A stretch of 64,000 bases of DNA, from the NCBI RefSeq assembly GCF_006658505.1, contig NZ_VFUZ01000005.1:124001-188000 (forward strand), read 5' to 3'. The notes beneath the pieces are model-generated. The model was not told where the DNA came from and searched no databases. It worked only from the letters and a program-made list of their open reading frames with translations. The position numbers were made by a program, and so were the translations under genes. Position 1 is the first letter of the stretch, and every line of letters begins with the position of its first letter. The DNA comes from Mesorhizobium sp. B2-4-15. GTDB lineage: Bacteria; Pseudomonadota; Alphaproteobacteria; Rhizobiales; Rhizobiaceae. Shown here one piece after another: positions 46,721 to 54,773 of the stretch.

Positions 46721-46746
46721 CCGGCAGGCGGATGAGGGGCAGCGCT
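46721..46746. repeat. Palindromic element arm (right flank of the IS)
   Basis: CCGGCAGGCGGATGAGGGGC repeats the outer arm found at 48183-48204 in the mosaic element, with AGCGC following. The hairpin half that should precede it is missing, having been replaced by the insertion sequence. Confidence 0.6.
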
Positions 46747-46771
46747 CACGCTTGTTTCAGTGCGACGCACG

Positions 46772-48037
46772 CTACCGGACGAGGATCGCCCTCAAATCAT
46801 TGACGTTCGTGCCGGTTGGGCCGGGCGCGAAAAGATCGCCGACGGCGTTGAAGGCCGTCCAGGCATTGTTTCCGGCCAGCATCGCCTTGGCGTCGACGCC
46901 GGCCGCGCGCATGCGTGATACGGTCGAGCCGTCGGCGAAAGCGCCGGCATTATTTTCCGAGCCATCGATGCCGTCCGTGTCGGCGGCCAGCGCATGAATG
47001 CCTGCCACGCCGTTGATGCCGAGGGCGAAGGCGAGCAGGAATTCCGAGTTGCGGCCGCCCTTGCCCTTTGCCCGCAATGTCACGGTGGTTTCGCCGCCCG
47101 ACAGGATCAGTACCGGCTTTCGAAACGGCCGGTCGCGCGTCGCCACTTCGCGCGCGATGGCCGCATGAACACCGCCGACCTCACGCGCTTCGCCCTCGAT
47201 GGCATCGGAGAGGATGAAGGCCTCGACGCCCTGGCACCTGGCTTCCGCCGCCGCGGCTTCCAGCGAGACGCCGGCCGAAGCGATCAGATGCACCTCATTG
47301 CGCGAAAAGCGCTGATCATCGGGATTTGGCGCGTCGGCCGCCGGCGACTTGATGTGCGCGATCACCGCCTCCGGCAGGTTCATGCCGTAGGCAGAGATCG
47401 ATGCCAGCGCGTCTTCGCGGCTGCCGATGTCCGGCACGGTCGGCCCCGATGCGACAAGTGCTGGATTGTCACCGGGAATGTCGGAGACAACCAGCGACAC
47501 CACCTTGGCCGGCCAGGCGGCTGCGGCCAGCCGGCCACCCTTGATGGTGGAGAGATGCTTGCGGATGGTGTTCATCGCCGCGATCGGCGCCCCGGAAGCG
47601 AGCAGCGCCTCGTTGACGGCGATCTCATCGGCCAGTGTCAAGCCCTCGGCCGGAGACGGCAGCAGTGCCGAGCCGCCGCCGGAAATCAGCGCCACGACCA
47701 GATCGTCCGCCGTGAGGCCGTGGACTTTTGCGAGCAAGCGCCGGGAGGCTTCGAGGCCAGCGGCATCCGGCACGGGATGCGCCGCCTCGATGATCTCGAT
47801 GCGCTCGCATTTGGCGCCATAGCCGTAGCGGGTGACGACCAGCCCTTCGATCGGCCCGTCCCAGACCTTCTCGAAAGCAGCCGCCATCTGCGCCGAGCCC
47901 TTTCCGGCGCCGATGACGATGGTGCGGCCCTTGGGCTTCTCCGGCAAATGATCCCTGATGGTCCGCTCCGGATCGGCGGCTGCGACGGCGGCGTTGAAGA
48001 TCGAGATGAGGAAGGGTTTGGGGTCGAGCACGGTCAT
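46772..48037 (-). CDS. Glycerate 2-kinase (MOFRL/GckA-type)
   Basis: This 421-residue protein is a type II glycerate kinase, which phosphorylates D-glycerate to 2-phosphoglycerate. The N-terminal part has TIVIGAGKGSAQMAAAFEKVW, the middle ISGGGSALLPSPAEGLTL, and the C-terminal MOFRL region KGGRNSEFLLAFALG followed by DTDGIDGSENNAGAF. It lies next to the guanine/urate catabolic genes on the same strand, so it could use glycerate formed from glyoxylate at the end of ureide breakdown. The glyoxylate carboligase and reductase for that route are not in the window. Confidence 0.92.
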   Translation of the reverse strand: MTVLDPKPFLISIFNAAVAAADPERTIRDHLPEKPKGRTIVIGAGKGSAQMAAAFEKVWDGPIEGLVVTRYGYGAKCERIEIIEAAHPVPDAAGLEASRRLLAKVHGLTADDLVVALISGGGSALLPSPAEGLTLADEIAVNEALLASGAPIAAMNTIRKHLSTIKGGRLAAAAWPAKVVSLVVSDIPGDNPALVASGPTVPDIGSREDALASISAYGMNLPEAVIAHIKSPAADAPNPDDQRFSRNEVHLIASAGVSLEAAAAEARCQGVEAFILSDAIEGEAREVGGVHAAIAREVATRDRPFRKPVLILSGGETTVTLRAKGKGGRNSEFLLAFALGINGVAGIHALAADTDGIDGSENNAGAFADGSTVSRMRAAGVDAKAMLAGNNAWTAFNAVGDLFAPGPTGTNVNDLRAILVR

Positions 48038-48085
48038 ATCTGGCCGCCATGTGCGGTTTGCGAACTTTTGAAAAGTTGGCGCTGC

Positions 48086-48209
48086 CCCTCACCCTTACCC
48101 TCTCCCCGTGAAGAACGGGGAGAGGGGGTCGCTGGCGTCGCGATCAGCGCCCTTCTCCCCGTCCCTATACGGGGAGAAGGTGCCGGCAGGCGGATGAGGG
48201 GCGGCGCCG
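48086..48209. repeat. Two-hairpin mosaic palindromic element
   Basis: The block holds an 11-bp stem at 48099-48125 (CCTCTCCCCGT/ACGGGGAGAGG) and a 12-bp stem at 48151-48180 (CCTTCTCCCCGT/ACGGGGAGAAGG). Arms CCCCTCACCC on the left and the GCCGGCAGGCGGATGAGGGG type on the right flank them, and the joint GTCGCTGGCGTCGCGATCAG lies between. It looks like a pair of inverted copies forming a mosaic, and it sits between the HbpS-like gene and glycerate kinase. Confidence 0.8.
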
Positions 48210-48212
48210 ATG

Positions 48213-48719
48213 TCACGAATTTGATTCCGGCGGCAATGCCAGTTTGCTTTGATTTATCTTCAAATATTCGCACAGCGTGTCGACCACCACGCCATGATCC
48301 TCGCGCTCCGGCAGTCCGGACACGGCGATCACGCCGATGACGCCAGCGCCCTTGACGGTGACCGGAAAGCCGCCGCCTGCCAGCACGTAGTCCGAGATGT
48401 CCAGCCCCTCGCCGACCTTGAAGGTGCGGTCCGGGCGCTGCTGTTCCAGCACCATGCGGTAGGTGCTTCGCAGGAACCGCTTGACGACATTGATCTTGCG
48501 CCGCGCCCAGTCGGGATTGGAGGCGTTGGACCCGGGCATTGCCGCGTAGAAGAGCGGCCGGTCCCACAGCCTGATGTCGACGATGATGGGCAGGTTTTCG
48601 GCGATTGCGCGGTCCCGGATGACCGAGCCGATCGTGAAGGCAACGGCTTCATCGAAGGCGGCAAAGACAAGGGTTTCTTCCTGTCTCTTGATCAGAGCGA
48701 TGTCGTCAGCAACGGCCAT
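48213..48719 (-). CDS. UPF0303 / HbpS-like heme-degrading domain protein
   Basis: This 168-residue protein has the HbpS-like fold seen in UPF0303 proteins and the GlcG/HbpS group. Typical parts are DRPLFYAAMPGSNASNPDWARRK and YVLAGGGFPVTVKGAGVIGVIAVSGLPEREDH. Heme-related function is proposed for the family. It is in the minus-strand purine catabolic run, between guaD and the glycerate kinase gene, with a mosaic palindrome between it and the latter. Its role in that pathway, if any, is unknown. Confidence 0.8.
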   Translation of the reverse strand: MAVADDIALIKRQEETLVFAAFDEAVAFTIGSVIRDRAIAENLPIIVDIRLWDRPLFYAAMPGSNASNPDWARRKINVVKRFLRSTYRMVLEQQRPDRTFKVGEGLDISDYVLAGGGFPVTVKGAGVIGVIAVSGLPEREDHGVVVDTLCEYLKINQSKLALPPESNS

Positions 48720-48797
48720 GTCGTTCCCCTGTCAACTTCGCCGCACGCTTTGACCGATGGCTGCCGCCGGGTCAAGCAAGGAACGCACCGTACCGCT

Positions 48798-50111
48798 CTA
48801 ATTCGCTATGTCACTCTTGGCGGGCCGCCCCGCGACATAGACCTCGCGCACCGTGCGGTCGTCACCCAGCGTCTGCAGCAGAAACAATTCCTGCGCCAGC
48901 GTCTCGACCGTTTCCATCCTGAGCCGCATCGCGGGTGTTGCCCTGGCATCCAGCACGACGATGTCGGCATCGGTGCCTTCACCCAGCGTGCCGATCTTTT
49001 CCACCATCGACAGCGCCTCGGCATTGCCTCGCGTGATCTGCCAGAAGGACTGGAACGGGTTCAGCTTCTCGCCGTTCAGCGCGATCACCTTGTAGCCTTC
49101 GTCCATGGTGCGCAGCATGGAATAGTTGGTGCCGCCGCCGACATCGGTGGCCGCCGCGATCCGCAACGGTTTCTCGCGATGGCGATAGCGCTGATAGTCG
49201 AACAGGCCGGAGCCGAGGAACAGGTTCGAGGTCGGACAGAACACCGCCACCGAACCGCTGTCGGAAAGCGCATCGGCCTCACGTTCCCCGAGATGGATGC
49301 AGTGGCCGAACAGGCTCTTTTTGCCCAGCAATCCATAGTGTTCGTAGACGTCGGTGTAGTCGCGCGACCAGGGGTACAGTTGTTGCGTGAACGCGATCTC
49401 GGCATGATTTTCCGACAGATGCGTCTGCATGTGCAGGCCGGGATGCTCGCGGCAGAGTGCGCCGGCCATCTCCATCTGCTCCGGCGAGGAGGTGATGGCG
49501 AAGCGCGGGGTGATGGCATAGTGCTGGCGGCCCTTGCCGTGCCATTCCGCGATCAGCGCCTTGCTGTCGTCATAGCCTGATTGCGGCGTATCGAGCACGC
49601 CCTCGGGGGCGTTGCGGTCCATCATCACCTTGCCGGCGATGTTGAGCATGCCGCGCGCATGGGACTCGGCGAAGAAGGCCTCGGCGGAGGCCTTGTGCAC
49701 CGAGCAGTAGGCGACCACCGTAGTCGTGCCGTGGCGCACCGTCTCGTCAAGGAACAGCCGCGCGATGCGGCGGCCATGCTGCGCGTTGGCGAATTTCGTC
49801 TCTTCCGGGAAGGTGTAGGTGTTCAGCCAATCGAGCAATTCGGCGCCGTAGGAAGCGATGATCTGCATCTGCGGGAAATGCACGTGCGTATCGATGAAGC
49901 CTGGCAGCAGCAGATGCGGCCGGTGATCGATCTTGTTTGTCCCCTCACCGGCTTGTTTCTCGACATCGGCATAGGCGCCGGTAGCGACGATCCTGCCGTC
50001 GCGGATCAGCAGGCCGCCATCCTCCTCGTAGCGCCAGGCGGAATGATCGTCGATGGCTTCGGGCCAGCGCACGAAGGACAGCGTGCGGCCGCGCAGAAGA
50101 GTCGAGCTCAT
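48798..50111 (-). CDS. guaD: Guanine deaminase
   Basis: This 437-residue amidohydrolase converts guanine to xanthine and ammonia, feeding the xanthine dehydrogenase encoded nearby. It has the metal motif LPGFIDTHVHFPQM and AELLDWLNTYTFPEE, followed by HASAEAFFAES-like residues and the histidine/aspartate sets HTHLSEN and VAVFCPTSNLFLGSGL. Total length and these signatures match guanine deaminase. Only two bases separate it from the puuD stop, so the two form one operon. Confidence 0.94.
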   Translation of the reverse strand: MSSTLLRGRTLSFVRWPEAIDDHSAWRYEEDGGLLIRDGRIVATGAYADVEKQAGEGTNKIDHRPHLLLPGFIDTHVHFPQMQIIASYGAELLDWLNTYTFPEETKFANAQHGRRIARLFLDETVRHGTTTVVAYCSVHKASAEAFFAESHARGMLNIAGKVMMDRNAPEGVLDTPQSGYDDSKALIAEWHGKGRQHYAITPRFAITSSPEQMEMAGALCREHPGLHMQTHLSENHAEIAFTQQLYPWSRDYTDVYEHYGLLGKKSLFGHCIHLGEREADALSDSGSVAVFCPTSNLFLGSGLFDYQRYRHREKPLRIAAATDVGGGTNYSMLRTMDEGYKVIALNGEKLNPFQSFWQITRGNAEALSMVEKIGTLGEGTDADIVVLDARATPAMRLRMETVETLAQELFLLQTLGDDRTVREVYVAGRPAKSDIAN

Positions 50112-50113
50112 GC

Positions 50114-51331
50114 CTATTTCCCCGCGCCTTCGAACCAGGCCACCAGCAGCGCCCGTTCCTTGTCCGATATCTGGCTGACATTGGCGGGCGGCATGGCGTG
50201 GCTGCGGCCGGCCTGCAGATAGATCTCGCGGGCGTGATTGGCGATGTTGGCATCGGTGTCCAGCATTACCCCCTTGGGCGCATGGTAGATACCTTCATAG
50301 ACAGGTTCGGCCGCGTGGCACATCGAGCAACGGCCGAGCACGGTGTCGCGCACGGCCGGGAAATGCGCGGAGGCGATATAGACTTCCGCCGAGGCGGCAG
50401 CCTTCGGTTCGCCGGTCAGCACCTTTGGCGCGGTCGACAGCCAGATGATGATCATGAACAGGACAAGGGCGCCGAGCCATGTCCAGTGCGGGTTGCCGGC
50501 ACGCTTGTGCACGGTGTTGAAATAGTGCCGGATCAAGACGCCGATGATGAACACCAGCGAGGCGATGACCCAGTTGAATTGAGTGCCGAACGCCAGGGGA
50601 TAATGGTTCGACAGCATCAGGAACAGCACAGGCAGTGTCAGGTAGTTGTTGTGAAGCGAGCGCTGCTTGGCGATCTTGCCATATTTGGGGTCCGGCTTGC
50701 GGCCGGCGATGAGGTCGGCGACGACGATCTTCTGGTTGGGGATAATGACGATGAAGACGTTGGCCGACATGATCGTCGCGGTGATGGCGCCCAGATGCAG
50801 GAAAGCGGCGCGGCCGGTGAACAGGTGCGTCAGCCCCCAGGCGATGAAAACCAGCACGCAGTAGAGAACCAGCATCAGGCCGGTGTCGCTTTTGCCGAGC
50901 GGCGAGCGGCACAGGAGATCATAGACCACCCAGCCGACGCCGATCGTTGCCACCGACAGCAGGATGCCTGTAGGCACCGACATGGGCAGCACATTGGGAT
51001 CGATCAGGAACAGGTCCGCGCCGGCATAGTAGACCACGCAAAGCATGGCGAAGCCGGACAGCCAGGTGGCGTAGGATTCCCATTTGAACCAGGTCAGGTG
51101 CTCCGGCATCTCGGCCGGCGCCACCAGATATTTCTGGATGTGGTAAAAGCCGCCGCCATGCACCTGCCATTCCTCGCCGAAGGCGCCGACAGGCATGCCC
51201 GGACGCTGGCGCAACCCGAGATCGAGCGCGACGAAATAGAATGACGAGCCGATCCAGGCGATGGCGGTGATGACATGCAGCCAGCGCACGGCGAAGCTCA
51301 GCCAGTCCCAGAAAATCGCGAAATCCATCAT
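50114..51331 (-). CDS. puuD: Urate hydroxylase PuuD (membrane, cytochrome c domain)
   Basis: This 405-residue protein oxidises urate to 5-hydroxyisourate at the membrane. The first part has about eight helices starting IFWDWLSFAVRWLHVITAIAWIGSSF, and the C-terminal 100 residues are a cytochrome c domain with CSMCH (heme attachment) and GVMLDTDANIANHAREI. It ends with a MPPANVSQISDKERALLVAWFEG helix that carries the axial methionine. It is the proteobacterial replacement for cofactor-less uricase. UraH and the UraD domain, encoded nearby, would complete conversion to allantoin. Confidence 0.94.
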   Translation of the reverse strand: MMDFAIFWDWLSFAVRWLHVITAIAWIGSSFYFVALDLGLRQRPGMPVGAFGEEWQVHGGGFYHIQKYLVAPAEMPEHLTWFKWESYATWLSGFAMLCVVYYAGADLFLIDPNVLPMSVPTGILLSVATIGVGWVVYDLLCRSPLGKSDTGLMLVLYCVLVFIAWGLTHLFTGRAAFLHLGAITATIMSANVFIVIIPNQKIVVADLIAGRKPDPKYGKIAKQRSLHNNYLTLPVLFLMLSNHYPLAFGTQFNWVIASLVFIIGVLIRHYFNTVHKRAGNPHWTWLGALVLFMIIIWLSTAPKVLTGEPKAAASAEVYIASAHFPAVRDTVLGRCSMCHAAEPVYEGIYHAPKGVMLDTDANIANHAREIYLQAGRSHAMPPANVSQISDKERALLVAWFEGAGK

Positions 51332-51468
51332 TGAAGTCGTCCCTGCCGATTGGGTGACTTTACGGTGTGGCGCGCAAACGAAAAGAGGCGAGGTGTGCGA
51401 TGACTTTCAAAAAAAAATGGAAAATACTAGGTTGGCTATACGCAGCCGCATGAAAGCCACGGAACCGC

Positions 51469-52389
51469 ATGGCCTATCTCGACAACATCGCCGTCTTCGT
51501 CCGCGTCGTCGAACTCGGCAATCTGTCGGCGGCGGGGCGCGACATGCGCATTTCGCCGGCGGTCGCCTCCAACCGCATCAAGGAATTGGAGAAGCATCTT
51601 GGCGTGCGGCTGTTCAACCGCACCACACGACAGTTGATGCCGACCGAGCACGGCACGGTGTTTTATGCCGGCGCCAAGCAGGTGCTGGAGGCGATCACCG
51701 AAGCTGAGGCGGCCGTCTCGGCGCTCTCCGGCCAGCCGCGCGGCACCATCAAGGTGACGGCGCCGCTCGGCCTCGGGCGCCGGCTGGTGGCTTCGGGCAT
51801 TCCCGATTTCCACGACAAATATCCAGATATCGAGGTGCGGCTCAGGCTCTCCGACCACAATGTCGATATCATGAAGGAAGGCATCGACGTCGCCTTCCGG
51901 TTGGGCATCATCGAAGATTCCAGCCTTCGGATGCGCGGCATCATGGACTGCGAACGCGTGCTGGTGGCCGCGCCCAAATATCTGGATGCGCGCGGCGAAC
52001 CGGCGGAGCCGCAGGAACTGATCGGCCGCAAGCATGACTGCCTGATGCTGCGCTATTCCGGCGCGCGCGAATATGTCTGGACCTTGCAGACCCCGACCGG
52101 GCCACAGAAATTCGAGGTGCACGGGCCTTACGACACCGACGATGGCGACGTGCTGACCGGCTGGGCATTGTCCGGGCGCGGCATCATCAACAAGCCGCGC
52201 TTCGAGGTCGAACCGTTCATCCGCGACCGGCGACTGAAGGTGATCCTCGCCAACACGCCGCCGACGCCGGTGCAATTCGCCGCCGTCTATCCGCACAAGA
52301 AACTGCAAGACCCGAAGGTGCGGCTGCTGCTCGACTTCATGGCGGAGCGCTGCCAGCGGCTGATCAAGGATATTCTCGCCGGGAAATAG
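51469..52389 (+). CDS. LysR family transcriptional regulator
   Basis: This 306-residue regulator has a winged helix-turn-helix (GNLSAAGRDMRISPAVASNRIKELEKHLGVRLFNR) and an effector-binding domain. It is divergent from puuD with 137 bp between, and upstream of the LLM monooxygenase genes. It could therefore control either side. A purine intermediate is an attractive co-inducer, but this is inference. Confidence 0.92.
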   Translation: MAYLDNIAVFVRVVELGNLSAAGRDMRISPAVASNRIKELEKHLGVRLFNRTTRQLMPTEHGTVFYAGAKQVLEAITEAEAAVSALSGQPRGTIKVTAPLGLGRRLVASGIPDFHDKYPDIEVRLRLSDHNVDIMKEGIDVAFRLGIIEDSSLRMRGIMDCERVLVAAPKYLDARGEPAEPQELIGRKHDCLMLRYSGAREYVWTLQTPTGPQKFEVHGPYDTDDGDVLTGWALSGRGIINKPRFEVEPFIRDRRLKVILANTPPTPVQFAAVYPHKKLQDPKVRLLLDFMAERCQRLIKDILAGK

Positions 52390-52499
52390 AGCTGGCCGGC
52401 AAGTGACCGCCCACTGGCCCACCCGAAGAGCTTGCCTTGCCAGAGGACGAACTTAGCTTCGTCCATTGCGCGGTTTGACCCGGGCAATCCGCCCCTTGG

Positions 52500-53510
52500 A
52501 TGAGGTACGAGCAGCCGATGGCCAACACCACGACAATGCATCTCGCCATCTCCCTCGATCTTACATCCATGCCAACGGCGGACTTCGGCCTTGTTGCCGG
52601 CCTTGCCCGCAAGGCGGAAGAGGTCGGCCTGGACATGATTATCGTTGCCGATTCCGGACCTGGCAGCGCCCTTTCCATTAGCCCATTCGAGGCGACGACA
52701 CTCTTGGCGGCGCTGGCAACTGCAACCAGCAGGATCGGCCTGGTCGCCAGGGCCTCGACCGTTGCCCACCAGCCCTACAATCTGGCGCGCCGTTTCGCGT
52801 CGCTCGACATCGTCAGCCACGGCCGTGTCGGCTGGAACGCATCGCTGACACAAAACCCGCGCGAGGCCGCCAACTTCAGCAAGCCCGAAGAATTTTCGGA
52901 CGAGGATTTTCGACGCCGTGCGGAGGAATTCATCTGCATCGTGCAGGGCCTGTGGCAGGGTTGGGATGGGGACGCGCTGCTGTTCGACAAGAGCGGCGGC
53001 CGCTTCCATGATCCCGAAAAAATGCATCTGCTCGACCACAAAGGTGAGTTCTTCTCGGTGCGCGGACCCCTGAACGTCGCGCGCTCGCCGCAGGACATGC
53101 CGGTGCTGGTGCTGTCCGGCCTTTCGGAGCCCGCCATGGATATCGCCGCCCGCACCGCCGATCTCATTCTGCTGGACGACGGGCCGGCAGAAGGCGCGAA
53201 GGCACGCTTTGACGATCTGAAGCGCCGCGTCATGGCGGCCGGGCGCGATCCGGACGCCGTGCGGGTGCTGATGAATGTCTCGCTCGCCGCCGGTGATGGA
53301 CCTGACACCATCGCCGACAGGCTGGAGGAACGGTTCCGGTCAAGGAGTTGCGACGGGTTCAACATCCTGATGCCGGCGCGGGGTCCGGCGCTCGACGATC
53401 TCGTCGATCGTGTCGTGCCGAAGTTGCGGCGGCGCGGCCTCGTTCGAGGGGGCTATCGTGGGACAACCTTGCGCTCGCATCTTGGACTTGCCGGCGGAGG
53501 TAACCAATGA
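52500..53510 (+). CDS. LLM-class flavin-dependent monooxygenase, first of pair
   Basis: This 336-residue luciferase-like flavoenzyme has LGDMIIVADSG-type strands and ATSRIGLVARASTVAHQPYNLARRFASLDIVSHGRVGWNASL, the latter typical of NtaA/DszA/SnaA group enzymes. The C-terminus contains DGFNILMPARGPALDDLVDRV. Start at 52500 or 52518 (MANTTTM). Its stop overlaps the next monooxygenase start by four bases. The enzyme class needs reduced FMN; no flavin reductase lies beside it. Confidence 0.9.
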   Translation: MRYEQPMANTTTMHLAISLDLTSMPTADFGLVAGLARKAEEVGLDMIIVADSGPGSALSISPFEATTLLAALATATSRIGLVARASTVAHQPYNLARRFASLDIVSHGRVGWNASLTQNPREAANFSKPEEFSDEDFRRRAEEFICIVQGLWQGWDGDALLFDKSGGRFHDPEKMHLLDHKGEFFSVRGPLNVARSPQDMPVLVLSGLSEPAMDIAARTADLILLDDGPAEGAKARFDDLKRRVMAAGRDPDAVRVLMNVSLAAGDGPDTIADRLEERFRSRSCDGFNILMPARGPALDDLVDRVVPKLRRRGLVRGGYRGTTLRSHLGLAGGGNQ

Positions 53511-54760
53511 CCGCGTCCCGCCAGATGAAGCTCGGCGCCTTTCTGTGGGCGACAGGCCATCACATCGCCGCCTGGCGCCACCCCAAGGCGCATGTGACGG
53601 CCGGCGTCGACATCGACCATTACATCCAATTGGCGCGCACGGCCGAGGCGGCCAAGTTCGACATGATCTTCTGCGAGGATGCCGCCGGCCTGCGCGAGGC
53701 CAATGTCAACATCGCCAGCCAGACGTCCCGTTCGATCGGCTTCGAGCCGATCAGCCTGCTTTCGGCGCTCGCCGTCCAGACCAGCCGCATCGGTCTCGTT
53801 TCGACGGCATCGACGAGCTACAACGAGCCCTACGGCCTGGCGCGAACCTTCCTTTCGCTCGACCATCTGAGCGGCGGCCGGGCCGGCTGGAACCTGGTCA
53901 CCTCAGCCAGCCCAATCGAAGCCGCCAATTTCGGCTCGACGGGCCTCAAGCCGCATGCCGACCGCTATGAACGGGCGCGTGAGTTCGCCGAAGTGGTCAC
54001 CAGGCTATGGCAAGGCAAGGCTTCCGACCACGATGGCCAGAGCTTTTCGGTGCGCGATCCGCTCGACCTGCCGCGTTCGCCCCAGGGCGCGCCAGTGATG
54101 GTCCAGGCCGGCGCCTCGGATGTCGGCCGCGACCTTGCCGCCCGCACCGCCGACGTCGTGTTCACGGCGGCACAGACCTTCGAGGAAGCCAAGGCCTTTT
54201 ATGACGACCTCAAGGGGCGCATGGCGGCCTATGGGCGTGAGCCGGACGACATCAAGATCATGCCGGGCGTAGCACCCGTGGTGGCAGAAACCGAGGCCGA
54301 AGCTCGCGAGAAACATGAGGAATTGCAGGAGCTGATCCCCGACGACGTCGGCGTGGCGCTGCTGTCCAGCTATCTCAGCATCTCCGATCTGTGGCGCTAT
54401 CCGATCGACGGGCCGCTGCCCGAACTGCCGGAAAGCGAGGGGATGAAAAGCCGGCAGGCCCTGGTCGTCGAGCAATCGCGCCGCGACGGCCTCTCCATCC
54501 GTCAGCTTGCCCGTCACTTCGCCGGCGCGCGCGGCCATTGGCGTATCGTCGGCACGGCGGCGCAGGTGGCCGACGAATTGCAGGCGCGGTTCGAAGGCGG
54601 TGCGGCCGACGGCTTCAACGTGATGCCGTCTTACTTCCCCGGCGAACTCGATGTCTTTGCCGCGCTCGTCGTGCCGGAGCTGCAGCGGCGCGGCCTGTTT
54701 CGCGGGGACTATGAGGGCCGCACGCTGCGCCAGCATCTGGGCTTGAAACAGCCGGTTTAG
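53507..54760 (+). CDS. LLM-class flavin-dependent monooxygenase, second of pair
   Basis: This 417-residue monooxygenase is of the NtaA/SnaA/SoxA type with LGAFLWATGHHIAAWRHP at the start, LVSTASTSYNEPYGLARTFLSLDHLSGGRAGWNLVTS in the middle, and DGFNVMPSYFPGELDVFAALVVPELQRRGL at the end. It is about 80 residues longer than its partner, so the two are paralogs that may form a hetero-oligomer or act in sequence. Coupled translation (ATGA overlap). Substrates of this class include nitrilotriacetate, sulfonates and sulfoxides. Confidence 0.92.
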   Translation: MTASRQMKLGAFLWATGHHIAAWRHPKAHVTAGVDIDHYIQLARTAEAAKFDMIFCEDAAGLREANVNIASQTSRSIGFEPISLLSALAVQTSRIGLVSTASTSYNEPYGLARTFLSLDHLSGGRAGWNLVTSASPIEAANFGSTGLKPHADRYERAREFAEVVTRLWQGKASDHDGQSFSVRDPLDLPRSPQGAPVMVQAGASDVGRDLAARTADVVFTAAQTFEEAKAFYDDLKGRMAAYGREPDDIKIMPGVAPVVAETEAEAREKHEELQELIPDDVGVALLSSYLSISDLWRYPIDGPLPELPESEGMKSRQALVVEQSRRDGLSIRQLARHFAGARGHWRIVGTAAQVADELQARFEGGAADGFNVMPSYFPGELDVFAALVVPELQRRGLFRGDYEGRTLRQHLGLKQPV

Positions 54761-54773
54761 TCGCGGCGCAAGC

